Positions 16,990 through 28,537 of a stretch of 64,000 nucleotides of DNA are shown here, in pieces. Numbering within the stretch: the stretch's first letter is position 1; every line of letters starts with the position of its first letter. Source of the DNA: Parvibaculum sedimenti. GTDB lineage: Bacteria; Pseudomonadota; Alphaproteobacteria; Parvibaculales; Parvibaculaceae. The notes beneath the pieces were generated by a model. It ran no database searches and was not told the origin of the DNA. It worked only from the letters and a program-made list of their open reading frames with translations. A program made the translations under genes and the position numbers. Location: positions 300,679 to 364,678 of the forward strand of contig NZ_WESC01000001.1 of NCBI RefSeq assembly GCF_009184905.1, read 5' to 3'.

Positions 16990-17973
16990 ATGGACCAGAC
17001 AACGCTCCTCGTCACAGGCATCGCAATGCTCGCCGCGCTCTGCATCGGCGGCGTCGGATTCGCGTTTGTGGGCGGTAGCAACAATACCTCGAAGCGCGTG
17101 GCGCGCGTGGCCGGCGGCGAACGCAGTCGCGGCAAATCCGCGGAGGCAGATGCCGACGGCAACGACAAGCGTCGCAAGCAGGTTCAGGAAACGCTCAAGA
17201 GCATCGAGCAGAAGCAGAAGGCGCAGCAGAAGGTTACGCTGCGGCTGAAGCTCGAACGCGCCGGCCTTGAGATGACGCCGCGGAACTTTTACATGCTGAG
17301 CGCGACCTCCGGCCTCATCTGCGCGGCGCTGGTCATGTTCATGGGTTATTCGCCTCTGGTCGGCCTCGGGGCCGCCTTCGCGGGGGCGCTCGGCCTGCCG
17401 CGCTGGATTCTGGGATTTATCATCTCGCGCCGGCAGAAGGCGTTTCTCGCCGAATTCGCGAATGCGATCGACGTCATCGTGCGCGGCGTCAAGGCGGGCC
17501 TTCCGATCAACGACTGTCTGAAGATCATCGCGACGGAAGCCGCCGAGCCCGTGCGCACCGAGTTCCAGGGCCTTGTCGAAGGGCAGCGCGTCGGTGTCTC
17601 CCTCGATCAGGGGCTCGCCAAGGTCTTTGAACGCATGCCGCTCGCCGAGGTGAACTTCTTTCAGATCGTTCTCGCCATCCAGCAGAAGACGGGCGGCAAC
17701 CTCGCTGAAGCACTGAACAATCTCTCAAAGGTGTTGCGCGACCGCAAGCGCATGCGCGCCAAGATTATTGCGATCTCGCAGGAAGCCAAATCCTCGGCCG
17801 CAATCATCGGCGTGCTTCCCCCGGGCGTCATGGCCATTCTCTATTTTTCCGCGCCGACCTATCTCGAGCCGCTCATCACCACGCGTCCCGGCCATATGAT
17901 CATCGTCGGCGGACTGTGCTGGATGGGCATGGGCATTCTTGTGATGCGCAAGATGATCAACTTCAACTTCTGA
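16990..17973 (+). CDS. tadB: Pilus platform protein TadB (T2SSF family)
   Basis: 327 residues. The N-terminal helix is followed by a charged cytoplasmic stretch rich in Lys/Gln, then two central helices and the type II secretion F domain (FANAIDVIVRGVKAGLPIND, LAIQQKTGGNLAEAL). C-terminal helices end with RKMINFNF. It forms the inner-membrane platform with TadC and couples to CpaF. AGGAGGGGGACC precedes the ATG, 11 bases after cpaF. Confidence 0.94.
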   Translation: MDQTTLLVTGIAMLAALCIGGVGFAFVGGSNNTSKRVARVAGGERSRGKSAEADADGNDKRRKQVQETLKSIEQKQKAQQKVTLRLKLERAGLEMTPRNFYMLSATSGLICAALVMFMGYSPLVGLGAAFAGALGLPRWILGFIISRRQKAFLAEFANAIDVIVRGVKAGLPINDCLKIIATEAAEPVRTEFQGLVEGQRVGVSLDQGLAKVFERMPLAEVNFFQIVLAIQQKTGGNLAEALNNLSKVLRDRKRMRAKIIAISQEAKSSAAIIGVLPPGVMAILYFSAPTYLEPLITTRPGHMIIVGGLCWMGMGILVMRKMINFNF

Positions 17974-17983
17974 GGGCGCGGCC

Positions 17984-18952
17984 ATGTATTCCCTGATTGC
18001 AGATGCGTTCAATCTCGAAACGGGTGTGATGCTGCTCGTCGGCGTCGCCGCTTTCGCGACCATCCTGACGCTCGCCATGCCGCTGCTCGAAACCGATAAG
18101 CTCGGTGCCCGCATGAAGGCGGCGGCCACGGAGCGCGAGGCGCTGCGACAGCGTCATCGCGAGCAGATGCAGATGGAGAAGAACCGTCTGCGCCAGACGC
18201 CCAAGGGTTTTACCAAGCAGATCGTCGAGAAGTTCGGGCATGCGCGCATGCTCGAAAACGAGGAAGTGAAGGAAAAGCTCCGTCAGGCCGGGTTCCGTGG
18301 ACAGGGGCCGATCTACACCTTCATTTTCTTCCGCTTCGTGATGCCGCCGGCGCTGTTCCTGGTCGTGCTTGGCTATCTCCATTTCGTCAACAGCTTTGGC
18401 CAGGGGACGATGGGGCGCTTCTTCATCGCGGCTGCGGGCGCTTTCTTCGGCTTCTACCTGCCAAACGTCTTTGTGCAGAACGTCATCGCGCGGCGTCAGG
18501 AATCGATCAAGAAGGCGTTCCCAGACGCGCTCGACCTTCTGCTGATCTGCGTCGAATCCGGCATGTCCGTCGAAGCGGCGTTCCAGAAGGTCGCTGGCGA
18601 GATCGGCAGCCAGTCGGTGGAGCTTGCGGAAGAACTCACCGTGACGACTGCCGAACTGTCCTATCTGCCGGAGCGTCGCAAGGCATATGAGAATCTTGCC
18701 CGGCGCACCGGGCTTGACGGCGTGAAGGCAGTGGTGACGAGCCTTATTCAGGCCGAGCGTTACGGCACACCGCTTGGAACGGCGCTCCGCGTCATGGCGC
18801 AGGAAAATCGCGACATGCGCATGATGGAAGCCGAGAAAAAGGCGGCGGCTCTTCCACCGAAGCTGACCGTGCCGATGATTGCCTTCTTTCTGCCCGTGCT
18901 CTTCTGCGTCATCCTCGGCCCGGCGGTCATCAATGTGTTGCATCTGGCCTGA
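17984..18952 (+). CDS. tadC: Pilus platform protein TadC (T2SSF family)
   Basis: 322 residues, paralogous to TadB. The T2SSF domain is visible as FPDALDLLLICVESGMSVEA and RYGTPLGTALRVMAQENRDM. There is an N-terminal helix, two central helices and a C-terminal helix (VPMIAFFLPVLFCVILGPAV). It is the last gene of the cpaA-tadC operon, ended by the terminator at 18977 and convergent with tadD. Confidence 0.94.
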   Translation: MYSLIADAFNLETGVMLLVGVAAFATILTLAMPLLETDKLGARMKAAATEREALRQRHREQMQMEKNRLRQTPKGFTKQIVEKFGHARMLENEEVKEKLRQAGFRGQGPIYTFIFFRFVMPPALFLVVLGYLHFVNSFGQGTMGRFFIAAAGAFFGFYLPNVFVQNVIARRQESIKKAFPDALDLLLICVESGMSVEAAFQKVAGEIGSQSVELAEELTVTTAELSYLPERRKAYENLARRTGLDGVKAVVTSLIQAERYGTPLGTALRVMAQENRDMRMMEAEKKAAALPPKLTVPMIAFFLPVLFCVILGPAVINVLHLA

Positions 18953-18976
18953 TCGGCAAAGGTGGTAGCGATAAAT

Positions 18977-19005
18977 AAAAAGGCGCCCGGTGAGGCGCCT
19001 TTTTT
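18977..19005. terminator. Bidirectional terminator between tadC and tadD
   Basis: AAAAAGGCGCC and GGCGCCTTTTTT form a 10-11 bp hairpin with a six-base loop. There is a T-run on the right and an A-run on the left, so transcripts from both convergent genes can stop here. Confidence 0.88.
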
Positions 19006-19025
19006 CGTGAGTGGATTCCACTTCG

Positions 19026-19967
19026 TCAGTGGAGAGATGTGGTGGTCGCCGGCGGCATTTCGGACACCTGATCCGCTGTCGCCGTCGCTGCCGTGGCTGG
19101 CTTGTCGAGTTTTTCCATCTGCTTCCAGAGCGCGGGCTGCGTCAGCATTTCACGCAAATAGGCGATGTTGTTCTCGGCGACTTCGGCGGGCAGGTCGGCC
19201 CGTGCGATGCGCGACGCCTCCTCGAAATTACCCTTGAGGCCGAGCACGACGGCGAGGTTCTGCCGCGCGCTGGCGGTTGCCCGGGGATCGGCCACCGCCT
19301 GCCTCAGGGTCTGTTCGGCATGGTCGAGATCGCCCTGCAGCGCATAGGAGAGGCCGAGATTGGTGAGGACAGAGGGGTTGCCGGGATCGAGCGTCAACGC
19401 CGCCTTGTATTTTTCCTGTGCTTCCGCATAGCGGCCCGTCTGATCGAGCGCGACGCCGGCGGCGGAGAGAATGGTCCAGTCCTTCGGGGCGAGCGCGGCG
19501 GCGCGGTTGAGAACCGGCACCGCCTGATCGGCGCGACCGCTCGCGGCCAGCACCTTTCCATATTCGGCCTGCACTTCGGCGCTGTCGCCATGAAGATCCT
19601 TGGCGCGCTGCATCACGGTGCCTGCCTGATCGATGGAGCCTATCTGGCGCAGCGCCTTGGAATAATTGACGGCCGTATCGGGGTCGTCCTGCTGGCGCTC
19701 ATAGAGATTGCCCCAGTACGCGGCGGCCGAGATGTAATCCTCCGTCTTGGTGGAGGTGATCGCGGCCTCGCGAATCTTTTCGACGTCCTGCGTGGAGGGT
19801 TTGCTTGCCGGCTGGGCGGCGGCGGCCGGTCCGTTCTGACCCGCATCGGCGCCGGGGCCTTGCGTGGTGGCGCAGGCTGAAAGCGCGAGCGCTGTGGCAA
19901 GCGCCGTCGAAGCCATGAGAAGGCGTGTCGCCCCTGAGCGGGCTCTGAATTTCTTGATGCTGTCCAT
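19026..19967 (-). CDS. tadD: TPR lipoprotein TadD
   Basis: 313 residues. The signal peptide ends in a lipobox (ALALSACATT). Tetratricopeptide repeats span about 60-250, for example AVPVLNRAAALAPKDWTILS, AQEKYKAALTLDPGNPSVLT and LGLSYALQGDLDHAEQTLRQ. TadD-type TPR lipoproteins help secretin assembly of Flp pili. It is its own transcription unit, convergent with tadC. A CtrA-like box lies 60 bases upstream of its start. Confidence 0.88.
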   Translation of the reverse strand: MDSIKKFRARSGATRLLMASTALATALALSACATTQGPGADAGQNGPAAAAQPASKPSTQDVEKIREAAITSTKTEDYISAAAYWGNLYERQQDDPDTAVNYSKALRQIGSIDQAGTVMQRAKDLHGDSAEVQAEYGKVLAASGRADQAVPVLNRAAALAPKDWTILSAAGVALDQTGRYAEAQEKYKAALTLDPGNPSVLTNLGLSYALQGDLDHAEQTLRQAVADPRATASARQNLAVVLGLKGNFEEASRIARADLPAEVAENNIAYLREMLTQPALWKQMEKLDKPATAATATADQVSEMPPATTTSLH

Positions 19968-20026
19968 AGGTCTATGTGTCCTGACTTGGACCTCTACCGA
20001 TCGATAGCGATTTTGGCTGAGTACCC

Positions 20027-20042
20027 GTCAAGAAAGCCTTAA
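20027..20042 (-). promoter_or_regulatory. CtrA-like box upstream of tadD
   Basis: On the minus strand this reads TTAA, seven bases, TTGAC, one mismatch from TTAA-N7-TTAAC, about 60 bases upstream of the tadD start. Its placement repeats the arrangement at the other tad transcription units. Confidence 0.4.
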
Positions 20043-20149
20043 TTATAAGTTCCGGCGGATTGCCTCGCTTTTCGGCGCTACTCTGGCAAGCTGCGGGTTG
20101 CATGAGGTATGCGGCGCCGCTCGCCGGGCGGAGGGAGGAAGCTAGCCGA

Positions 20150-21283
20150 ATGGCGTTCTGGTCGAGCATCAAGGCCCGGGTAGGCGAGACCGCGAAGCGC
20201 CCGCTGGCGCGCTGGTTTATCGGCGGGGCGGCTGTGGCCCTGATCGCCGGCTTTCTGGCGCTTCTTTATGAGCGCGGGCCCGTGACCCTCGACGAGGGCA
20301 CGGAAAAGATCACCTTCTTTCGTATCGGCGCCGGAGCTTCCGACAGTCCTTATTTCGGCCTTGGGCGCAGGCTCGCCGCGATCATCAGCCGCCCGCCGGA
20401 TGCAGGCCCCTGCGAGCCTGGGAGTCCCTGCGGCGTTGAAGGGCTGGTCGCGGTGGTCAAATCCTCGTCAGGCTCGGTTGCCAATGTGAGGGCGGTGAGT
20501 GCCGGACATTTCGAATCCGCTCTCGTTCGATCGACCACGCTTGCCGAGGCGTCGCGGGCCGCGGGGCCATTCAGCGGCGAGAAGCGTTTCGCCAATCTGC
20601 GGGCGATTGCGAGCATTCGCCGCGAGGCGGTTCATCTGGTCGCGAGCCGGGGTGCAAATATCCATACGCTTGCCGATCTGGCAGGCAAGCGCGTTTCGGT
20701 GGGCGACAAGGCGTCGGGGACCACCGATGTCGTGCTCTTGATTTTGCGTGGCTATGACCTGACGGCAAGGAATGTCGAGATCGTGCGTGAGGGGCCGGCA
20801 CGCGCGTCCGATATGATGCTGCATGGCCAGCTTGATGCGTTCTTTCTGATCGCTGCTGTGCCGGACCCGCTTGTCGCCGACCTTGCAGCTCGCGGCGCCA
20901 TCGACCTTGTCCCCATAGATGGCGAAGCGACGGCAAAACTTGTGGACTCGCATCGCGAGTTGAGCCCGCTGCATATCGATGCGGAAGCCTATCGCTTTGC
21001 GCCTGCGCTCGACACGCTGGCGCTCAGCGCCGTCTGGGTATGCAACGCCAATGCTGATCCGGCGCTGGTCCATGACATGACGAAGGCGCTTTTCGAGCCG
21101 GGTAATCGCGAGTTTCTGCCAGCCGCCGACGAGGCATCGCCCTTGCCGAAAAAGCACGACAAGGCAGCGGAAGAGGCGGCGCGGCAAGAGCTGATGGCGG
21201 ATGCCGTTGCCAATCTGCCGATTCCGCTCCATCCAGGCGCCGCGCGCTTTTATCGCGAGGAAGGTGTGCTGCCCGAAAAGTGA
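20150..21283 (+). CDS. TAXI-family TRAP-type solute receptor
   Basis: 377 residues from the ATG at 20150, preceded by GGGAGGAA. An N-terminal membrane helix (WFIGGAAVALIAGFLALLYE) acts as an uncleaved anchor or signal. The body fits the TAXI binding-protein fold: FFRIGAGASDSPYFGLGRRL, LADLAGKRVSVGDKASGTTD, HGQLDAFFLIAAVPDPLVAD. Such receptors usually feed a TRAP permease, but none is nearby, so it may be an orphan or serve a sensor. It ends four bases before the convergent glutathione transferase gene. Confidence 0.82.
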   Translation: MAFWSSIKARVGETAKRPLARWFIGGAAVALIAGFLALLYERGPVTLDEGTEKITFFRIGAGASDSPYFGLGRRLAAIISRPPDAGPCEPGSPCGVEGLVAVVKSSSGSVANVRAVSAGHFESALVRSTTLAEASRAAGPFSGEKRFANLRAIASIRREAVHLVASRGANIHTLADLAGKRVSVGDKASGTTDVVLLILRGYDLTARNVEIVREGPARASDMMLHGQLDAFFLIAAVPDPLVADLAARGAIDLVPIDGEATAKLVDSHRELSPLHIDAEAYRFAPALDTLALSAVWVCNANADPALVHDMTKALFEPGNREFLPAADEASPLPKKHDKAAEEAARQELMADAVANLPIPLHPGAARFYREEGVLPEK

Positions 21284-21286
21284 AGT

Positions 21287-21955
21287 TCAGCCACGAGCGG
21301 CCATTTCGCGCTTCGCGCCCTCTTCCCATTCGTGGAAAGCGGGGAGCGCCAGCAGGGCGTCCATATAGGATTTCGCATTTCCGTCATCGCCAAGCTTCGC
21401 GAGATCGACGCCATAGGTGCGAAAGCGCGTCGCCACGGGCATATACATCGCGTCCGCGATGGTGAAGTGGCCGAAAAGGAAGCCCTCGTCCTGCGCGGCG
21501 TTCAGCCCATAGCGGCTGCGAAGCGTACGCCAGATTTCGACGATGCGCCGCGCATGGCCGCGCGCGCCCTCGCTGTGCCCTTCGCCGGGATAGCGGTTGA
21601 TGATGTCCATGGGCATGTCGCGGCGCAGATCCATGAATCCCGAATGCATTTCGCAGGCGGCGCTGCGGGCTTGGGCGCGGGTCGGCACGGCTTCGGGCCA
21701 GAGCCTCTTTTCGGGGAAGAGGTCGTGGAGCGTTTCGCAGATCGCGAGCGAGTCCGAGACAATGTTGCCATCCCACTTGAGCACTGGAACGAGGCCCGAC
21801 GGCGAATGCTCCAGAGCTTGCGCCTTTGTGGTTTCCTGCCGCAGGCGGATATGCGCCTCGCGGAAGGGAATGCCGGCTACTTTCATCAGGATCCAGGGCC
21901 GCAGGCTCCAGGTCGACCAGTTCTTGTCGCCGATGATGAGTTCGAAATCCTGCAT
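21287..21955 (-). CDS. Glutathione S-transferase family protein
   Basis: 222 residues with GGAGG five bases before the ATG. The N-terminal thioredoxin-like domain starts FELIIGDKNWSTWSLRPWIL, where the Ser/Thr after W is the likely glutathione-activating position. SDSLAICETLHDLFPEKRLW is the conserved glutathione-binding SLAI region. An all-helical C-terminal domain follows. It resembles the bacterial group whose members start with a Trp-Ser pair; the substrate is unknown. Confidence 0.88.
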   Translation of the reverse strand: MQDFELIIGDKNWSTWSLRPWILMKVAGIPFREAHIRLRQETTKAQALEHSPSGLVPVLKWDGNIVSDSLAICETLHDLFPEKRLWPEAVPTRAQARSAACEMHSGFMDLRRDMPMDIINRYPGEGHSEGARGHARRIVEIWRTLRSRYGLNAAQDEGFLFGHFTIADAMYMPVATRFRTYGVDLAKLGDDGNAKSYMDALLALPAFHEWEEGAKREMAARG

Positions 21956-22069
21956 GCCGTCCTCCGCCTTTTCTGCGCCCCGGCGCCTCCGACCGGCGCC
22001 CGTTGCGGGTAATCACTCCACTCTATAAGGTTTCGACTGCGCGAATGCGACGTCATTATTGGACCGGTC

Positions 22070-23452
22070 ATGCTTGAAATCTTCGTCACGAAAAAGGATG
22101 CCGCCGCGACGCCGGTCTGGCTGGTGCGGTCGGCCGATCTGCAAAACTGGGCAGCCGAACATGCGGGCGCGGGCGCCGCATGGGTCGAGACGTCGGGCTT
22201 CAAGGCGGAAGCGGGCAAGGTGCTGCTGTTGCCGGATGGCTCGGGCGGATTGTCGGGCGCGATCCTCGGAATCGGTGACGGCTCCGACCCTTTCGTCACC
22301 GGCGCTCTGGCGGCTTCGCTGCCGGTCCAGACCTATCGTCTTGCCGGTGCGCTTGGCGAGACGCCGGAAAAGGCGGCGCTCGGCTTTGCGCTCGGCACGT
22401 ATGGTTTTGCGCGCTATAGCGGCAAGGCGCGCCAGTATCCGCGTCTCGTTCTGCCGGACGGCGTGGACGGCGAAGAGGTGAGCCGCGTCGCCCGCGCCAT
22501 CTTCCTGGTCCGCGACCTCATCAACACACCGACCAACGACATGAGCCCCGCCGATCTCGCGGCCGCCGCGCATGCTGTCGCGGAGGCGCATGAGGCGAAG
22601 GTGAGCGTCATAGAGGGCGACGAGCTTCTCGACCGCAATTATCCGATGATTCATGCAGTGGGCCGCGCCGCTGCCGTCGCGCCGCGCCTGATCGACCTTA
22701 CATGGGGCCGTTTCGATGCGCCCAAGGTCACGCTGGTGGGCAAGGGCGTTTGCTTCGATACGGGCGGGCTCGACCTCAAGCCGTCGAGCGCAATGCTCCT
22801 GATGAAGAAGGATATGGGCGGCGCCGCCAATGTGCTCGCCCTTGCCGCGCTCGTCATGGGCGCGAAGCTCGATGTCAGGTTGCGTGTGCTGATCCCTGCC
22901 GTCGAGAACAGCGTGTCGGGCGACGCTTTCCGTCCCGGCGACATTCTCAGGAGCCGCAAGGGCCTCACCGTCGAGATCGGAAATACCGATGCCGAAGGCC
23001 GCCTTGTGCTGGCCGATGCGCTGGCGGATGCCGACGCCGAAGAGCCGGAACTGCTCATCGACATGGCGACGTTGACCGGCGCGGCGCGCACGGCGCTCGG
23101 CCCCGATCTGCCGCCCTTCTACACGGATGACGATGTGCTCGCCGCCGAGATCGCGGCGGCTGCGGCGTCGGAGTTCGATCCGCTCTGGCGCATGCCCCTT
23201 TGGCAGCCTTATGACGGCTGGATGGACAGCAAGATCGCCGACGTCAACAACGCGGGTGAGGGCGGCTTTGCCGGTTCGATCACGGCGGCGCTTTTTCTGC
23301 GGCGCTTTGTCGGGAATGCGAAATCATGGGTTCACTTCGACGTCTATGGCTGGGCGCCCAAGCCGAAGCCCGGTCGCCCCGTGGGCGGCGAGGCGCAGGC
23401 GATCCGCGCGCTCTATGCGGTGCTGAAAGACCGCTACGGCCCACGTGAGTGA
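22070..23452 (+). CDS. Leucyl aminopeptidase family (M17) metalloprotease
   Basis: 460 residues, near the usual length. The catalytic domain shows LVGKGVCFDTGGLDLKPSSA (metal ligand Lys and Asp, about residue 222), MKKDMGGAANVLA, and NTDAEGRLVLADAL (about 304-317), the M17 signature. It removes N-terminal amino acids from peptides in the cytoplasm using two divalent metals. The weak upstream site leaves the precise start open. It is divergent from the glutathione transferase gene. Confidence 0.92.
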   Translation: MLEIFVTKKDAAATPVWLVRSADLQNWAAEHAGAGAAWVETSGFKAEAGKVLLLPDGSGGLSGAILGIGDGSDPFVTGALAASLPVQTYRLAGALGETPEKAALGFALGTYGFARYSGKARQYPRLVLPDGVDGEEVSRVARAIFLVRDLINTPTNDMSPADLAAAAHAVAEAHEAKVSVIEGDELLDRNYPMIHAVGRAAAVAPRLIDLTWGRFDAPKVTLVGKGVCFDTGGLDLKPSSAMLLMKKDMGGAANVLALAALVMGAKLDVRLRVLIPAVENSVSGDAFRPGDILRSRKGLTVEIGNTDAEGRLVLADALADADAEEPELLIDMATLTGAARTALGPDLPPFYTDDDVLAAEIAAAAASEFDPLWRMPLWQPYDGWMDSKIADVNNAGEGGFAGSITAALFLRRFVGNAKSWVHFDVYGWAPKPKPGRPVGGEAQAIRALYAVLKDRYGPRE

Positions 23453-23539
23453 ACCGGCGGGGCTAAAATCATTTACAGTCTTATCTGTCGCCCTCTAAAC
23501 TGATCCGGGGCCGAAACGGATCTGGGGGCAGAAAAGCCG

Positions 23540-23890
23540 ATGACACTGGAATTGAAGCCGGTGCAGGCGCTCGCACTGTGGCAGGACGTGGTTTTGGAAA
23601 CAGTCCGGCGCGACGGGCCCGATCTTTCCTCGCGCCAGTTCGCGATCCTGCTCACCGTCTATCTCACCTCGCCGCCGCATACGGTGCGCGGCCTCGCCGG
23701 TTCCCTCAATGTCTCGAAACCCGCGATTACGCGTGCGCTCGACGCGCTGGGCCAGCTCGATCTGCTGAAGCGAAAGCGCGACGAGGCCGACCGCCGCAAT
23801 GTGCTCGTTCAACGCACGGTGAAGGGCTCGGTCTTTCTGCGCGATTTCGCAGATCTCGTGACTTCTGTTGCCGGGAGGCTTGAAGCATGA
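23540..23890 (+). CDS. MarR-family winged-helix regulator
   Basis: 116 residues. The winged helix includes VRGLAGSLNVSKPAITRALD (recognition helix) and LLKRKRDEADRRNVLVQRT (wing with the DxRR motif typical of MarR). It overlaps the next gene (NlpC/P60) by four bases, so they are co-expressed. The target and effector are unknown. It is short but complete. Confidence 0.85.
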   Translation: MTLELKPVQALALWQDVVLETVRRDGPDLSSRQFAILLTVYLTSPPHTVRGLAGSLNVSKPAITRALDALGQLDLLKRKRDEADRRNVLVQRTVKGSVFLRDFADLVTSVAGRLEA

Positions 23891-24749
23891 GCCGTGCAAC
23901 CGGGCCCGACCGCCGCATCAACCCCTATCGTGACGACATTGCCGCCGCCTATCTGCGCGGCGAGGTGAAGGCAGGCCGCTTCGTCGACGGCGAGGACCGA
24001 CAGGTGAAGCTGCCTTGCGTGCCGCTGCTGCAACGTCCTGATGCGGACGCGCCGATGGATACGCAGCTTCTCTTTGGCGAGAATTTTCGCGCTTATGAAG
24101 AAAAGGGGGGATTCGCCTGGGGACAGTCGGCGCATGACGATTATGTCGGCTATGTCGATGCGAAGGCGCTCGCGCCCCATCCCTACAAGCCGAGCCATGT
24201 CGTCGCGGCGCTGCGCACTTTCGTCTATCCCCGCGCCGATCTCAAAAGCAGGCCCGCGACGCCGCTTGCTCTCAACGCCAAGGTAAAGGTCGTGGGAGCA
24301 AAGGGCGACTTCAGTGAAATCGAGCGTGGCGGTTGGGTCTTCACGGCGCATCTCGCGCCGGTGGACGCCTTCGTGCGCGATTTCGTTTCGGTGGCTGAAG
24401 AGCATCTCGGCGCGCCCTATCTCTGGGGCGGGCGCGAAAGCACTGGCGTCGATTGCTCGGGGCTTGTTCAGGCCTCGCTGGAACGAGCGGGAATATCGTC
24501 GCTTCGCGATACCGACATGCAGGAAGCGACGCTGGGCGAGCGGTTGCCGGAGCCCATCGATTTCACGACGCTCGCGCGCGGCGATCTCGTTTTCTGGAAA
24601 GGCCATGTCGGCATCATGGTGGACGCGGAACGCATGATCCATGCAAGTGGCTTCCAGATGCGCGTCGTGGTTGAACGTCTCGATATCGCCATGGCGCGCA
24701 TCTCGCGCGTAGCGGGCCATGTGACGACGATCAGGCGGCTGCCCCGGCG

Positions 24750-24753
<4 letters not shown>
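23887..24753 (+). CDS. NlpC/P60 cysteine hydrolase with SH3-like domains
   Basis: 288 residues. An SH3-like region (about 55-165) precedes the NlpC/P60 domain. The catalytic Cys is in GVDCSGLVQA (about residue 190), and the His is in FWKGHVGIMVD (about residue 240). The family cleaves gamma-D-Glu-diaminopimelate bonds in cell-wall peptides. No signal peptide is visible, so it may act on imported muropeptides in the cytoplasm. That fits the peptide importer encoded next to it (convergent, four-base overlap) and the upstream aminopeptidase. Confidence 0.87.
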
Positions 24754-26380
<1,627 letters not shown>

Positions 26381-26384
<4 letters not shown>

Positions 26385-27427
26385 TCGAGCACCTTGCGCG
26401 GATCGAAGGCGTCGCGCACCGCCTCGCCGATGAAGATCAACAGGCTCAGCATGATCGCGATGGAGAAGAAGCCTGTAAGGCCGAGCCAGGGCGCCTGAAG
26501 ATTGGCCTTTCCTTGCGCCAGCAATTCGCCGAGCGAAGCCGATCCCGGCGGCAGGCCGAAGCCCAGAAAATCGAGCGAGGTCAGAGTCGTGATCGACGAG
26601 TTGAGGATGAAGGGCATGAAGGTGATCGTCGCCACCATCGCGTTGGGCAGCAGGTGTTTGAAGATGATGATGCCGTCGCTCAAGCCCAATGCGCGCGCCG
26701 CCTTCACATATTCGAAGTTGCGTCCGCGCAGGAATTCGGCGCGAACGAGACCGACCAGCGATGTCCAGTTGAAGGCAAGCAATATGCCGAGCAGCAGCCA
26801 GAAGCTCGGCTCGAACATGGCCGCAAGAATGATGAGCAGATAGAGCGTCGGCACGCTGGTCCAGATTTCGATGAAGCGCTGGAAGAGAAGATCGAGCCAG
26901 CCTCCGAAATAGCCCTGCACGGCACCTGCCGCGACGCCGATGATCGAGGAGGCGGTGGCGAGGATAAGACCGAACAGCACCGAGATGCGGAAGCCGTAGA
27001 TGAGGCGCGCCGCAACGTCGCGGCCCTGATCGTCGGTACCGAGCCAGTTTTCCGCCGAGGGCGGCGCGGGTGCGGGGACGGGCAGGTTGAGGTTGATGGT
27101 GCGGTAGTCATAGCGAATGAGCGGCCAGACGATATGCCCGCCCGCATCCGCGATCAGCTTCTGCACATAAGGGTCGCGGTAATCCGCCGCCGTCTCGAAC
27201 TCGCCGCCGAAGGTCGTTTCCGGATAGGAGACGAAGACTGGTGCGTAGATGCCACCCTTGAAGGTGATGAAGAGTGGCCGGTCATTGGCAATGAATTCGG
27301 CAAAGAGCGAGATGAAAAACAGCACGAGGAAAAGCCACAGGCTCCAGTAGCCGCGCCTGTTTGCCTTGAAATTGCGCCAGCGCCGCCTGTTGATCGGGCT
27401 GAGGGCGAGGCGCCTTCCGAATAGCAT
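26381..27427 (-). CDS. yejE: Peptide ABC transporter permease (YejE-like)
   Basis: About 348 residues. An N-terminal helix (GYWSLWLFLVLFFISLFAEF) is followed by a periplasmic loop and five helices with the permease EAA motif (ARALGLSDGIIIFKHLLPNA). It has the long N-terminal insertion (AENWLGTDDQGRDVAARLIY) typical of DppC/YejE. The ATG at 27427 is nine bases after GGGAGG; a GTG at 27430 is an alternative. It partners YejB. Confidence 0.92.
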
Positions 27428-27431
27428 CACC

Positions 27432-28535
27432 TCAAACCTCCCGCGACTCGAAGTCGATGCGCGGATCGACCCATGTATAGGTGAGGTCTGAAATCAGCGC
27501 CACGACGAGGCCCAGCAGGCCGAAGACGTAAAGCGTCGCGAAGACGACAGGATAGTCGCGATTGACGATCGACTCGTAGGAGAGAAGGCCGAGCCCGTCG
27601 AGTGAGAAGATCGTTTCGATGAGGATGGAGCCCGAGAAAAACGCGCCGATGAAGGCGCCGGGGAATCCCGCAATGACGATCAGCATGGCGTTGCGGAAGA
27701 CATGGCCGTAGAGAACCTGCTTTTCGGTCAGTCCCTTGGCGCGCGCCGTCGTCACATATTGCTTGCGGATCTCGTCGAGGAAGGAATTCTTGGTCAGCAG
27801 TGTCGAGGTCGCAAAGCCGCCAATGGTCATGGCCGCCACCGGCAGTACGATGTGCCAGAGATAGTCGAGCACCTTGCCTGCGAGCGAGAACTCCGACCAA
27901 TTGTCGGATGTGAGGCCGCGCAAGGGGAAGATCGACCAGTAGGAACCCCCTGCGAAAAGCACGATCAGGAAGATCGCGAATAGAAAGCCCGGAATGGCAT
28001 AGCCGACGATGATGACGCCGCTCGTCCAGAGGTCGAAGCGCGATCCATCTTGCACCGCCTTCTTGATGCCGAGCGGAATCGAGATCAGGTAGGTGAGCAG
28101 CGTCGTCCAGAGGCCGAGAGAAATCGAAACCGGCATTTTTTCGAGAATGAGGTCGAGAACGCCTGTGTCGCGGAAATAGCTCTTGCCGAAGTGAAAGCGC
28201 GAATAGTCCCAGATCATCTTGCCGAAGCGCTGATACCAGGGTTTATCGAAGCCGAACTGCACCTCGAGCTGTTTGATGAATTCCGGGTCGAGGCCGCGCG
28301 CGCCGCGATATTTGCTGTTGAGCGCCGCATCCGCCGCGCCGCCCGCGCCTTGCGCGAAATCGCTTCCCGTGCCGCCGATACGCGCCGTCGCCGAGACGTC
28401 GGTGCCCGAAAGCTGCGCGATGATGCGCTCAATGGGCCCACCCGGCGCGAATTGCACAATGACGAAGCTGATGAACATGATGCCGAGAATGGTCGGGATC
28501 ATCAGCAATAAGCGCCGCGCGATGTAAGCCGCCAT
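27432..28535 (-). CDS. yejB: Peptide ABC transporter permease (YejB-like)
   Basis: 367 residues starting [20 protein letters not shown], the classic DppB/YejB opening. The permease motif is [20 protein letters not shown]. The extra loop after the first helix (about 40-110) is characteristic of YejB rather than DppB. It begins two bases after the stop of the upstream binding-protein gene. Confidence 0.93.
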   Translation of the reverse strand: MAAYIARRLLLMIPTILGIMFISFVIVQFAPGGPIERIIAQLSGTDVSATARIGGTGSDFAQGAGGAADAALNSKYRGARGLDPEFIKQLEVQFGFDKPWYQRFGKMIWDYSRFHFGKSYFRDTGVLDLILEKMPVSISLGLWTTLLTYLISIPLGIKKAVQDGSRFDLWTSGVIIVGYAIPGFLFAIFLIVLFAGGSYWSIFPLRGLTSDNWSEFSLAGKVLDYLWHIVLPVAAMTIGGFATSTLLTKNSFLDEIRKQYVTTARAKGLTEKQVLYGHVFRNAMLIVIAGFPGAFIGAFFSGSILIETIFSLDGLGLLSYESIVNRDYPVVFATLYVFGLLGLVVALISDLTYTWVDPRIDFESREV

Positions 28536-28537
28536 GT

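Noticed and set aside
17963-19021. 352-codon minus-strand frame
   Set aside because: Antisense to tadC and crossing the tadC/tadD terminator; no ribosome site or domain.
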